A stretch of DNA of 64,000 nucleotides from Garcia nutans. Lineage: Eukaryota > Streptophyta > Magnoliopsida > Malpighiales > Euphorbiaceae. Numbering within the stretch: the first letter of the stretch is position 1; the number at the start of each line of letters is the position of its first letter. Position numbers and translations under genes: made by a program. Under the pieces are notes generated by a model. The model had not been told where the DNA came from. It was given only the letters and a program-made list of their open reading frames with translations, and did no database searches. The stretch is taken from the NCBI GenBank assembly GCA_947685225.1, contig CANTUV010000022.1, forward strand, positions 10,396,501-10,460,500. Direction: 5' to 3'. Of this stretch, positions 10,033-21,016 are shown one piece after another.

Positions 10033-10631
10033 CTTAACCAAACACACCAAATATTGAAATTGTCGAGATTTCCAAATTTGGATCACACAAACACACAGAC
10101 CTCTGTAGTCTGTAGATAATGAAAAGATAAATTGAATTATGAGGAAGATACTGTTAAATACTAAAAGTGCAGTGGAGGGCCCCGTTTAAGAAACGGATAA
10201 GAACTAGATTTTTCTTTTAATTTTTTAATATTATTTTATCATTATTGATTTTTTACATTTTTATATTGGGTTTTAGATATTTTATTTTATTCGTTTTTGT
10301 ATGCTTTGTTGATGGGATAGGCAGGAGAAGAGTGATCGTTTGATTGGTTGTTAACGAAATATCTCTATTATATCTGTGGACTTTGGATCGTTGATCGGTA
10401 CTGCTTTTTTAGTCAATTGTGGGTCCCTAGTTTGCATGAACAAAAAAGTTAAATGGCTCTGGAATTCTTTCGGCAAAACGCGGCTAGGTGTGGGAACTGG
10501 AATTCTGTGGGCAAATAGATTTTTTTTTTCTTTAAGAAAATTCTTTCTGGATTAAAAAATTTAAAAAGAAATAGAGATAAACTAACAAATTACACCATTC
10601 TGCGCGAGTTATTAATAATTTAAAAAATAAT
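10033..10631. other. Promoter side of CBP1 and spacer to the LINE fragment
   Basis: About 600 bases with the 5' leader and presumed promoter of the minus-strand CBP1 gene. T-rich tracts occur at 10200-10300 and 10520-10535. I see no other gene. Confidence 0.4.
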
Positions 10632-11998
10632 ATGGCAATATGTTGGGAGGTGAACAATGGACGAATGACTAGATTTTGGAAGGACAAATGGCTGAGTTGC
10701 ACAAAGCCCCTCGTTGAAGTGGCGGTGAAAGCAGCACCTAGAGACTTGCTGGACTGTAAAACCAGTGACATGGTCAACACTGCTGGAAATTGTGATCTGA
10801 ATTTATTTGCTGCTTATTTGCCTAACCATGCTTTAAGCTCTTTCCTAGCTATTCCTCCTCCGATTATTAGTGATGTAGCATACGAATTCTATTGGAGTCA
10901 TTGTTCTAACGGAAGATTCTCAGTAAAATCCTCTTACATAGTTGAACCGGAAGAATCATGGGGAGAGCGAAGTAAGCTATCGAATATTATCTAAAAATGA
11001 CCTGGGTATTATAGCATTTGTGCCTTTTTATGGCTCGCCTACAAGAGAAAACTGTTGACCAACCAAAAAGAGTTCGAAGGCTCTTCTCTAGCAACATGAC
11101 TAGCTCTAGATGTGGATATCATATAGAGTTAGTACTACACATTTTGAGAGATTGTATTTTTGCGCGTCAAATATGGGTTATGCTTCCTGGCATACCTGGA
11201 TTTGATACGTTCTTCTATGAAGAATTTAACAACTGGTTTATTAAACATCTCTCCAGCAACGATTTAGGGATGTTTCAAGAGAATGGGAATATTATATTTG
11301 GTGTTGCCTGTTGGACTCTTTGGAAGGTGAGAAATGAATTTATATATGAAGAATCCAGCAAGAGTGTAGCTTCAGTTATTCAAGATATTTAGTGGCTAGT
11401 CAGAGGAGTGATTAAAGCATAAAAAGAAAAAACTCTGCTAGAACTGCCAGTGCAAAATAAGAAGTCATCGACATTGGATCGAAGCCTCCTAAAGGGGGCT
11501 GGTAAAAACTTAATACCGATAGTGCTTACAAAGCCTCAACCGAATGTTCTTATGCTAGTGGACCTATCAGAGATGAGAAAGGAAATTGGCTAGTAGGTTT
11601 TCTCGTAAATATAGGTATGTGTACCATTACCCAAGCTGAATTGTGGGGGGTTTTCCAAGGGATGCACTTGGCATGGCAGAAAAGGTATTAGAAGATAATC
11701 TGTGGAGGTGGACAGCAATTGTGCAGTACAACTCTTGACAGCTAGCAAAGTGGAGAAAGGAAGGAATGCCAACCTTATCTACATAATTAAAGAGCTACTT
11801 GTAAGTGATTGTATGGTTGAGTTGAAACATATCTACAAGGAAGGGAACAATCTCGCAGACTACTTAGCCTCTGTAGCTTCTAAATTTTCAGTGGGAGTAC
11901 ATGCCTTCGATGAACCGTCTGAAGGGGCATGCAATTGGCTTTATCATGATTTATTGGGGGTTACCTACTCCAGGATAGTGATAATTTTTATTTTTTAA
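10632..11998 (+). pseudogene. Plant LINE (L1-type non-LTR retrotransposon) 3' fragment: RT connection, zf-RVT and RNase H domains
   Basis: Three frames of one decayed ORF2. 10632-10994 has the post-RT pattern NNGRMTRFWKDKWL and DVAYEFYWSHCSNGRFSVKSSY. 11018-11392 has the zf-RVT part (HIELVLHILRDCIFARQIW...WTLWKVRNEF). About 11490-11998 has an RNase H fold with all four acidic positions still present: LNTDSAY, AELWG, EVDSNCAV and NNLADYLAS. Several stops and frame changes lie between them. The endonuclease and most of the RT are missing, as expected of a 5'-truncated LINE copy. The end near 12000 is T-rich; no clear poly(A) tail or target duplication is visible. Confidence 0.8.
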
Positions 11999-12409
11999 TT
12001 AGATTTTATTTTTTAAGTTTTATAATTTTTATTTATTTTTATTTTTTAATAGTATAAATTTAGATTCCAAAAAAATGCAAAAATAATGATAAAGTGTAAA
12101 TAGATATTAAAATGACTGTTCCAATAATATTTTATATTTTTTAATCATTTATTTATAATAAAAATCATATTTAAATTAAATAATATAAATAAATTAATAT
12201 GTGGAGTCTCAAACCTCTAATTAGAATACCAATATCTTATTTTCAATGATTTAGAATTATAAAATTTCAGCATCACAATGATATGCTAATTCTCTGCATA
12301 AGAAATATGCAATTTAATTCACAAAACCAAAAAAATTATTAATATAAATATCATTATTTATAAGGGTTTATAATTTTTATGATTAAACAAAATAATATTA
12401 TATATCTCG
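11999..12409. other. AT-rich spacer, no gene
   Basis: Low-complexity AT-rich DNA between the LINE fragment and the Helitron relic. It may include the 3' tail of that Helitron. No Helitron terminal hairpin was found here. Confidence 0.4.
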
Positions 12410-12586
12410 TTATCCCAGATTTTGAAACATTTCTTTGAATACCATATTCTTAGTATTATTAGTTATTTGTCCATCTTGATAAGTAATAAGAATTTTTAAT
12501 CAATTTGTGTTTCTAACTCTTGATATAGCAATATAAAATTGGCCATAACTAAAAGTTGATTTTAGTAGATATAAACCAACATATGA
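12410..12586 (-). pseudogene. Helitron helicase C-terminal relic (Pif1-like)
   Basis: Reading the minus strand from 12586 gives YVGLYL, then KSTFSYGQFYIAISRVRNTN, a stop (TGA at 12502-12500), then LKILITYQDGQ and a stop at 12412-12410. The phrase F.YGQ.Y.AISRV is the last conserved motif (motif VI) of the Pif1-type helicase encoded by plant Helitrons, and the following LKILI is also typical. Only about 58 codons remain. The Mutator-like element at 12840 lies just upstream of the relic on this strand and may have split the Helitron. Confidence 0.75.
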
Positions 12587-12839
12587 GAAAAAACTAAAAT
12601 ATTTTATATTACATAAATTAAATATTACTAATTTATTGTTAAAAAATTGTGGCAACTATTTTTATTCCATAAAGAATATTATAAAAAATTTTCTCATAAT
12701 TAATATGTGAAAAAGATTCTCCAAGTAAAATAAAAAAGCCTAACCATGATATGAATTTGTTAAAAATAAAAAATTGAAACTTTGTGAATGGCATATTTGC
12801 CTCTTGCAATATCCCACTCGCAAAATATAATTCTAAGTA

Positions 12840-13129
12840 GGGTTAACCATATAATATATCCCCAACTTTACTCACGCTTTCAATTCTATTCAAATTTGAA
12901 CTTTATTACAATTTGGTATATCAACTTTTCAAATTATAATAAATCTATCATAAGCCCTTCAAGGCATGTGACTTTGCTTAGTTGGATTACTTATGTGGCG
13001 TCAATAATAAATCATTATTGACATAGCCTCTGATGTGGATTATATTTAGAAACTAAAAAAAAATACAAAGGCAAAAGCGATGTAGTTTTGCCTTTGTATA
13101 TTCTTTTTAGACCCAAAATAGAAAACTCA
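12840..13129 (+). repeat. Left terminal inverted repeat of the MULE
   Basis: Pairs with 18269-18562. It contains CCCCAACTTTACTCAC near the tip, GTGGCGTCAATAATAAATCATT in the middle and, near the inner end, a hairpin made of TACAAAGGCAAAA (13064-13076) and TTTTGCCTTTGTA (13086-13098). It probably holds the promoter of the GRF-type gene. Confidence 0.95.
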
Positions 13130-13257
13130 TAAACATTCTTAGAAAAAAACCCAAATCGTGCTAGGGTTCTTCTTTTCTTTATTTCTATAATTACACTAAT
13201 TACATATACTCTTACTCTTTTGTTGTAGTATTTCTTTATCATAAGGTTAAATTGATT

Positions 13258-14039
13258 ATGGAGAATGAAAATGAAGTACCAGGATAGTGCAAATGTTGAC
13301 ACCTAATTCGAATGATGACACCCTGTACCGAAGCAAACCATGGATGAAAAGTTTAGGGATGTCCTCGTTTACAAGTAGTACTCTGTTTATCTGGGTTAAA
13401 TTGATGGTGTCAAGTTGTTTGATGGCGATTTTCTTCTAGTTCACTGTATGGTTTGGTTGTTAAGTTGTTTCGATCAATTTCGAACTGAATATGATGCACT
13501 GAATATTTTGTCAAATTGTTAGGTTGTTAGGTTTTTCCAATCAATTTCGAACTTGGCTGCATTCTACTTGAATCTGATACCCTGAATTTTTTATTAGATT
13601 GCTTTATTGTTAGGTTGTTCTGATTTATTCAGGTTTGTACCTGAAGAGCTGAATGTGTATGATTATTTTTTATTGAACTTAATAGATCTGAGTATAATTT
13701 ATTCATTCACTAACAAATTTTTATTTACAGGGAAGGCAATGTGATTATTTCAAATGGTATGATGAATGGGTGAATGAGAGGACTATGCTTGTGTTCAATG
13801 AGTTAAAGTGTTTAAATGAAAATTTTGAGAGGACTAATTCTTCAAGGAGCAGTATAAGTAATTGTGTAGATGAATGTAACAGTAGTGTCGACAGTGATAT
13901 TATAGTGGAATTAGCATTGTTGAAGGAATCAAGTAGAAGGACAGCAGAGGACTTGAAGAGCTTGAAGAGTAGCAGAGACATATATAGGATTGGTTTTTAT
14001 ATTGTAACTATGATATTGCTTTTAAAGATTTATATTTAA
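13258..14039 (+). pseudogene. GRF-type zinc-finger protein with coiled coil and C-terminal membrane segment, MULE-borne
   Basis: Exon 1 runs from ATG 13258 to 13374, the intron is GTAGTA...TTACAG (13375-13730), exon 2 runs 13731-14039; both exons are in phase 0. Exon 1 shows CKC, LIRMMTPCTEAN and GCP, and exon 2 opens with GRQCDYFKWYDEWVNERT: together the Cys pattern of a GRF zinc finger, a nucleic-acid-binding domain. A predicted coiled coil follows (VFNELKCLNENFER...), then a hydrophobic end YRIGFYIVTMILLLKIYI, a probable membrane anchor. Exon 1 has four nonsense codons (first at 13285), so this copy is dead; exon 2 is fully open. Short GRF-finger proteins with a C-terminal membrane segment are common as uncharacterised plant proteins. 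Lying within intact TIRs, this one is MULE cargo or a MULE accessory gene. Confidence 0.75.
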
Positions 14040-14690
14040 GACTTGGTTATGTAGTTCTTGAATATTAATAGAGTTATGTAGTTTATGACCTACTAATGTA
14101 GTTATGTAGTTATATATGTAGGTTTTTAATACTAATGTAGTTTCGATGGATTATTGTATTTTATTATTTAATATTAGTCTACCTTTTTATTTATATCAAC
14201 TTGGAGTAGTATGGATAATTTTTAGTTTGAAAATTATAATTGGATAGTTATAGAGATTTTATTTGCCAAAATACATCAAATTGAAAACACAAACGCAACT
14301 ACAAAAAAAAATACAACTAATTGATAATTAAGTACACAGCAAAACAAATCTCACACAATTCTCATAATATTAATATAAAAAGACAACAAGATATCACAAA
14401 TAGTAATTAAAAAAGTGTTTTTCTAGCAAGACTAGAAAGTTAGCATCAACATGATCCAAAAAGGGCAGCTACATCATAAGTTTTTTGGGTAGCTAGAACA
14501 AAAAGACATGAATGCAATCAAAGACAAAAGACAGCTAGAAATCATAGAATTTATCTAGCTAGACCATGAATGCATACATCCAAAAAACATATCTATGTTA
14601 CAAATCACTATAATTCAGGCAATTTTTTGAATTTTTGACTTGGCTTTAGCAAATCATCATGTCCTCAATCTCTAACTAGCATTGTGTTGA
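14040..14690. other. MULE central spacer, no gene
   Basis: AT-rich DNA between the convergent GRF-type gene and transposase gene. It presumably holds the two 3' ends. No conserved element was seen. Confidence 0.4.
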
Positions 14691-17600
14691 TGCTTGTAGC
14701 AGTAGATTGGTTGTACTTCCTTGGGATAGGTTTATACTATGATTAGCTCTCCCATGTGTTGATGTGGTTCTTTGACTTCTGTTTATGCCTTGGGATAGAT
14801 TTATGGTTGATTCCCTCCAAGTGTTGATGTGGTTGCAAATTCCCTACTTTTTTCTTGTTGTAATTTGAGAGGCAGCTATAGCTGTTGACCTACTTTCACT
14901 TACTAATCTCACATTCCTCTCACCTAACATCTACACAACAAAACATAACAAACACAAAAAGTATTAAATAAACTAAAAAATTATTAACACAATATGGATT
15001 AACATAATATAGAATCATTATTGATTTACTCTAAAAAACATATTTCCTATTTTAGATTGAATGCATAATCCATAACCCTTTCTTGCCTGATATATCTCCT
15101 TCATTAAGGTGGCCTTATCAACTGTGGCATTGGAAACACCATTACTAACTTGTGAACGACTAGAATTTCCATGTTTAGACGGAGACCTATAATATGTTTT
15201 TTCAAACCTATTTGAGTTGCCACCTACATCTTCATTTGTGGCATTCATTCTTTCCTATTCCTAAAAGAAAAAATAATTTAGTTATAGGTTATAAATTCAG
15301 TTATAACTAATATACTATATTCAGAAAGGTCAACTTACAGGTGATCTTAGGGGTGGTGAAGCTGGTGGATTATCCTTTCTTAGACATCCTTGCCTATTAT
15401 GCCCAAGTGCCCTACATATCTTACATCTCATTTGGACTCCATGCTTACTTAAATTTGATCAATGTTGTCTTTATTCAGTGGACTCATCTGCAGACTTCTT
15501 TTTATTTTTTCTAGGCCTGCCAGGTAGCTTCTTGAATTTAAGTGGAGCAACAAGATCTTTCTTGATTATGGGCCACATCTTATAACCATTAATTGGTTCA
15601 AGCGCCCATTTATAGGTTATTAGATGCATCTCCTTTTTAAACAATTCATCAACATACTTATCAACATTTTGTTTCATGAAATGAATTGCAAAAAATTCAT
15701 GTATACATGGAATTCTTGAAATCTGTCATCCTCTACAACTACAAGTTCTAGCTTGAAAATCAACCACATATTGTTCTTTCCCATTCTTCACTTGAAACTT
15801 TTCATTCACAGCTGGCTTTGACATACATAATCTACTTTTCCTTTTCAATTTCTCCAATTCTGGTCGCATCGTAGGACATAATTGATCTTCCATATTTTTT
15901 CATTAAATCATTTTTCACCTTTATCCTTTTCATAAGGGTTGTCCTAATTTCTTCCAATATATCTATTATTAGTAACATACGTGCTTTGCAAATCCACCCA
16001 TTAAAAGTCTCTGACATGTTATTATCAACACTCACATTTTGCAAAATTTGAGATAAAAGCCCTACAAAACCCCCAAGGATCTTTGGATATGAAAAGTGTA
16101 GTGGCTCCTTCATCTATTTTTTCAAGTTTCTCCAAATTTGCATTATATTGTGAAACATAGGTAGATTGCACAATTCTCCAAAAACTTTCTTGTATTCTTG
16201 CTCATGGTACACTTCTTCCAATTTGCATAAATATGACAAACATAATTTCTGCATTCTGCATGAGGAACTAATTCTCATAGTACTTTCATTAATCTATATA
16301 ATAAAGGGCAAACAAATATAATGATAGCAATAAGTTAAAATATCATTAAAAAAAATACTAACCATTGCAAAAAATTATAATATACCTTTTGTTAGTCACT
16401 TGCAAATGTCCATCCAATGCCAACTACAATTCCAAGATCCTTTATTAGTTTCTCATGAAACCATCTCCATTTCATTTCACATTCTAAAGTAACAACTGCC
16501 CAAGAGATTAGGAACACTTGATTGTTCCCATCTCTCCCTATTGCACTAAGAATGGCCCCCCAACAACAATCTTCAAAAATGCACCATCTAGAGAAATTAT
16601 TTATCTGCAACCCTCATAATCATTTGCATTGCTCTATTCTTTGCTCTATAACATGTTACTCTATTAATATCAAGAGAAAAATGGGACATCATATCAGATA
16701 TGAAAAGATTCACATTGTAATTTGGGTTCGATCAGACCTTAATCACAAATTGCCTTGCAAGCCATTTTGTATTTGCCATTCTATTTTTAAGGACTCTACA
16801 ACAGGTGTGGGTTTTAGTCTACGTCCTAACTATGCAACTCCTCTCCACACTATTAACTGATGCATACAATCTTTATCCACAAGGCCTTTTACAGGCTACT
16901 TTCATTCTTGACTGGCATATTTTTTTTCCACATCACATCAAAGCCATTTGAAATGGCATACATTTGAATAGCCTCTCTAAACTCATCCACATTTGTAAAT
17001 TTCATCCCAATAATAAAATCAAACTGAGTATGATCACAATTCTTGTTATAAATTATAGTTTTTGTCTTTCTCTTCTTATTAGTATCTAATTCAAATTCAT
17101 CACTACTAATAGGTGTTTCTACCTCATCATCACTGTCAGAATAGTCAGATTTATATTCACTATGCTTATTTGCTTCCCCCACAACATGGTTACTGACATT
17201 AACACCTATTTGAGCACTACTTTCACCCAACTCATTTTTCGGTACTCTAATTCCATACCCTCCATCAATTTCAGTTTCCTCAAACTATTTTAAATTCTTC
17301 CTAGCATTATGAAATTCATCATCTGATGTAGTAGGCCCATCACTGCTTTCCCTTAACTCAGATTCATGTAAAGCATCTGGAACATAGGTTTCATCACTGC
17401 TGTCATCTAACTAAGAGTTATATTCAGTCATATCCACATTTTCCATTTAAGAATTGGGTGGTTCACTATAATTTTTAATTGCTTCTACATATATTTTTAA
17501 GAACCAAGACTAAAATCCATCCTCTATCATAGTTTGACATTGTTCATTTGTCTCAACATACTCTAACCTTAATTGAAGTCCTAGCAATGTATACCTTATT

Positions 17601-17797
17601 GGAGGTTTATAAGCAACACCAGACATTTCTACATACCCCTTTTCCTTAATGATTTTTTCTAATCCATCTAGTGTCAAAGCCTCTATTGTTATCTGCATAG
17701 ATTTCCCTCTAAGATACCCAAGAATAGGATGTGTAACAAACATACCACCATGCCATATTTCAACTGGAAAACATCTGTATAAAATATCAATTGGCAA
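14690..17797 (-). pseudogene. MuDR-type MULE transposase, decayed
   Basis: Minus-strand fragments in order. 17797-17510 is the N-terminal PB1-like region (EIWHGGMFVTHPILGYLRG). 17230-16889 is an acidic linker and MuDR N-terminal domain (GMKFTNVDEFREAIQMYAIS). 16610-16392 is the DDE core with GRDGNNQVFLISWAVV; the preceding LDGAF aspartate motif is in a shifted frame across a G6 run. 16113-15832 has NNMSETFNGWI. About 15760-15680 is a SWIM zinc finger (CSCRG, a stop in place of Trp, then IPCIHEF). 15677-15471 has KYVDELF and PGRPRKNKKK. About 15428-15375 is a zinc knuckle CKICRALGHNRQGC, with a repetitive tail to about 14690. At least one intron is likely (GTATAT donor near 16387). Numerous stops and frame changes rule out activity. 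In a live copy this enzyme binds the TIRs and cuts and pastes the element. Confidence 0.85.
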
Positions 17798-18268
17798 ACA
17801 TCTGTATAAAATAATTCACTAATTATAAAAATATATATAGACCATATGAACTTACTAAACAAAAATAAGCTATAACAACATACCAACCCCAAAAATTATC
17901 AAAACCCTATAAAAATTATCTAATATGAATATCATTGAAACCCCAAAAGTTTACCCACTAAAAACTATAATTTTTTAACAATTTTGTTGTCAGATGATTA
18001 AACAATACAATAAAAGAAATTTCAAAACTTACCTTTGTAATTTTTTCTCTCTCACACAGTTTGCCATTAAGGGGACGGAATCGGGACCACAAGGACCACA
18101 ACCACCCTTTTCGAACCAGATCAAACTCCATAAGACAATAAATATGGTTTGGGACCACAACAAATATAGTTTATTTAGGGATTTAGAAACTGATAACTTT
18201 AGGAGATAGTGGGATAATGTTTTGTCTTTGTCTCTTTAGGGGCTGAGAAGTGATAATAAAAAAACATT

Positions 18269-18562
18269 TGAGTTTTCTATTTTAGGTTTAAAAATAATAT
18301 ACAAAGGCAAAACTACGCCATTTTTGCCTTTATATTTTTTTTTTTTTAGTTTCCAAATATAATTCACGTCAAATGCTATGTTAGCAATGATTTATTATTG
18401 ACGCCACATAAGCAATCCAATTAAGCAAAGTCACGTGCCTTGAAGGGCTGAGGATAGATTTGTTATAATTCAAAAAGTTGATATACCAAATTGCAACAAA
18501 GTTTAAATTTGAATAAAATTGAAAAAGTGAGTAAAGTTGGGGATAGATTATATGATTAATCC
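18269..18562 (-). repeat. Right terminal inverted repeat of the MULE
   Basis: Inverted partner of 12840-13129, by eye 80-90 percent identical, including the internal TACAAAGGC hairpin and the CCCCAACTTTACTCAC motif. The transposase reads away from this end, so it likely holds the transposase promoter. Confidence 0.95.
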
Positions 18563-18571
18563 TTCTAAGTA

Positions 18572-19387
18572 TTATATATTATAAAATTTTAATTGTTATA
18601 GAAAACAACTTTTGTAATTAATAAGGATAGATTTTAAATTTTTTTAGTTATAAATTTCTTTTACATAATTGCTTATAACATGTAGATTTTCCTAGTAAAA
18701 AATAAAAAGCCTGTCAAAAGAAAAGAGGCTATTATATTATATTAAACTAAGATGATAACCATCAGATATTAGAGAAGTTCACTAACTTTCGACCCTGTTG
18801 TCAGTCTAAAAACATTTACCTTTATTTGAGAATTTGTAGAAGACCGCTTGATATAGTATAGTAACTATTAAACATATCCTTTTCCTTTATACATATTTTT
18901 TCTACCTTTTCTTTATGATAAGATCATATATATATATATATATCCTTATTTATTTAGGTTTTAAAATGGAAAACAATTATTATGCAAATAGATACACTTT
19001 AAGCCTTAAATTGTCATCTTAACTTTGTTGTTCCATTATTGTCCCAACTAAATATAAGCTTCTTCCTAGTATGATCTGTCATATGAATTAAAATAACCAC
19101 AACATATGTTATGGGGTTCAGCCTGTCCTTCCAAGAGGATAGTGATGCCAGTTATCCATGATTTCTATTAGCTTTGTCAATAATAATTAAATTATTTATA
19201 GAATGTAAGTTTTCCTAATAAAAGATGATATTTTTTTGTACAAATATGAAATAGCTTACTAAGCATCTTAATCATATACCCAAAAAAGAAATTAATAAAA
19301 AATGGATAAACAAAATCATATACCCAAATAAAAATGTACCATGTATTTTTTTTTTAGTAAGGGTGGACGGAACCACCACAAAATTTA
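18572..19387. other. AT-rich spacer with a TA microsatellite
   Basis: No gene seen. A (TA)n tract lies at about 18926-18942. Short stretches such as TTTTCCTAGTAAAA resemble sequence left of the MULE (near 12720), which would fit one older element split by the MULE, but this is weak. Confidence 0.35.
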
Positions 19388-20245
19388 TTAATGAAATCTA
19401 ATGTATGGAAGACCCATACTATCAGTCAATACAATGCCCTTAACATAGTTGGGCAATGAAAGAAAAGAATTGAATGATTTGGTGATACCATTAATAAGAC
19501 TATAGTATGCTAAGAAATGAGCCGCTTGATTAGCTTCTCTGTAGACATGAGTGAGAGAAGACAAACTAGAAGTTAAAGCCTTCTTTGCTCTGCGGAATTG
19601 TGAACTGTTAGGGCAGGCTAAATTGATTAATTGAACCAAGGTAAGTGAGTCCACCTCTACCTGCAAACCTGAGAATCCAGCTGCAAACACCCAATCAAGG
19701 ACAATATTCAAAGCCTTTAATTCCGCCTCTAAAACATTGGCAGCATCCATGAGAAAGGCTTTAGCCATAATGAAATTACCATCTTCATCGCGGATGACCG
19801 CGCCACCAGCCACTTGCAACCTGGTAAAAGAGGCGTCGACATTTACCTTATACGATCCACGGAGAGGCTTAACCCAGCTGACCAGCTTCTGCTTCAGTTT
19901 TCGAAGGCCAAAACCAACTGGTAGATGGTCAGAAAAACAGTCCAGCGGTGATGCAATTTTGTCTCCAGCATGAGCAATCCCCCAACTGAGAATAAACTTG
20001 GAAGTCTGAAATTCAACTTGATAAGAAGAGAAAGTCTCACCTCCCCAGCTACATCTACAATACGCATTCCATGTCATGTAAAGGATAACCTGAGGAATAA
20101 GCTTGCACAGTCTGCCCCGTATTGAATTACTACAGTTTAACCACCATATAGATAGCTCCTGCCTCAACTTGATAAGAAGAGAAAGTATGAAATTCAACTT
20201 GATAAGAAGAGAAAAATGTACCATGTATAAATATATAAAACTCAC
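19388..20245 (-). pseudogene. LINE-derived RNase H domain ORF (RVT_3 type)
   Basis: Open frame of 285 codons. The first 45 or so codons are low-complexity and AT-rich and probably not part of an original protein. Then comes LIPQVILYMTWNAYCR, the linker seen between zf-RVT and RNase H in plant LINE ORF2, and an RNase H fold: YKVNVDASF, GGAVIRDEDGNF, EAELKAL, LQVEVDSLTLVQL and REANQAAHFLA. The last acidic residue (usually N.AD.LA) is His here, so the active site is incomplete. Upstream domains are absent. It is a 5'-truncated LINE copy. Domesticated RNase H genes of this type exist in plants, but the missing Asp and the odd N-terminus argue against one here. Confidence 0.7.
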
Positions 20246-20487
20246 TCGGTTATAGCTTTTTCTCTGTTGCTTGACCTGCTTCTATCTCAATAACAAATCA
20301 ATATGAATATTTGCATAACAAAGGTGAGAAAGAGACAATGATACAATGATAAGCAATTATACAAGCCAACTCCAATAGCTATTTCTGTAGTTGAATATTA
20401 AGATCTTTGTTTGTATTTGGAATTTTAGATAAAAATAAATATTTAGAGTTTAACGATATGTTTTATTGTCTAAATAAATATTTATAT

Positions 20488-20772
20488 TGTTGAATATTTT
20501 TTCTTTAAGTCAAATTCGTGTCCTAATTACTTTGTAATTTATTTTTTGTTGGTCAGATTTTTAGTTAGTCTGTAGAGTAAATTTGTTTCCTGGTTTCTAA
20601 GAGTTTGTTAAGCATAAATTGGCCATGTTGCCAAGTCTCTGTTGCTGTTTTTTAATAGTAATTGTTGAATTTTAGCTATTTTCTATTGGGCAAAACCCTA
20701 TAAATGGATGTAAGTATTTTTGAATAATATATTGTTGTAGTTCCAAAATTTATCTTATCTTTTCAGTTATCA
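20488..20772 (+). repeat. 5' LTR of copia-1
   Basis: Begins TGTTGAATATTTT and ends TTATCA. It contains CCCTATAAATGG, a plausible TATA box. The 3' copy starts CGATGAATATT, so its terminal TG has changed to CG. Confidence 0.9.
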
Positions 20773-20773
20773 A

Positions 20774-20784
20774 TGGTATCAAAG
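20774..20784 (+). other. Primer-binding site of copia-1
   Basis: TGGTATCAAAG matches the usual plant copia site TGGTATCAGAG with one change. It lies one base after the LTR. Confidence 0.8.
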
Positions 20785-20940
20785 TAAGTATAAAGAAAAT
20801 ATACGATAAGAAAGGGAGAGAGTAAAAGGAGTGAACCGCGGTGAGAATCTACAAAAAAAATCAAAATTAAGCAGTAACTTTTTTTCTTTCTCAACCAAAA
20901 TAAGTTGTTGTTTTTTTCTCTTTTACACCCTCTTTTAACC

Positions 20941-21016
20941 ATGGCCACAGATACTAATTTTGTCCATTTGTAATCCCTCAGTTTGATGGTCATTATGACC
21001 ATTGGAGTATGCTAAT
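20941..21016 (+). pseudogene. copia-1 gag, 5' piece
   Basis: The frame starts at ATG 20941 with MATDTNFVH and, after a frame change, reads PQFDGHYDHWSML, the usual opening of a copia Gag (UBN2 family). It is cut at the Athila insertion site and continues at 33621. Confidence 0.85.

Larger units (their letters stand above)
12840..18562. mobile_element. Mutator-like DNA transposon (MULE), structurally complete, 5.7 kb
   Basis: The element is bounded by long inverted repeats (12840-13129 and 18269-18562) whose outer ends read GGGTTAACCATATAAT and, from the other end, GGATTAATCATATAAT. The identical 9-base sequence TTCTAAGTA sits immediately outside both ends (12831-12839 and 18563-18571). A 9-bp target duplication is the hallmark of the Mutator superfamily. 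Inside are a decayed MuDR-type transposase on the minus strand and a GRF zinc-finger gene on the plus strand, reading inward from opposite ends. The perfect duplication against diverged TIRs and many stops implies an old but undisrupted insertion. Confidence 0.95.

Noticed and set aside
12788..13302. Plus- and minus-strand frames at the left MULE end
   Set aside because: They fall within the terminal inverted repeat and have no family resemblance.
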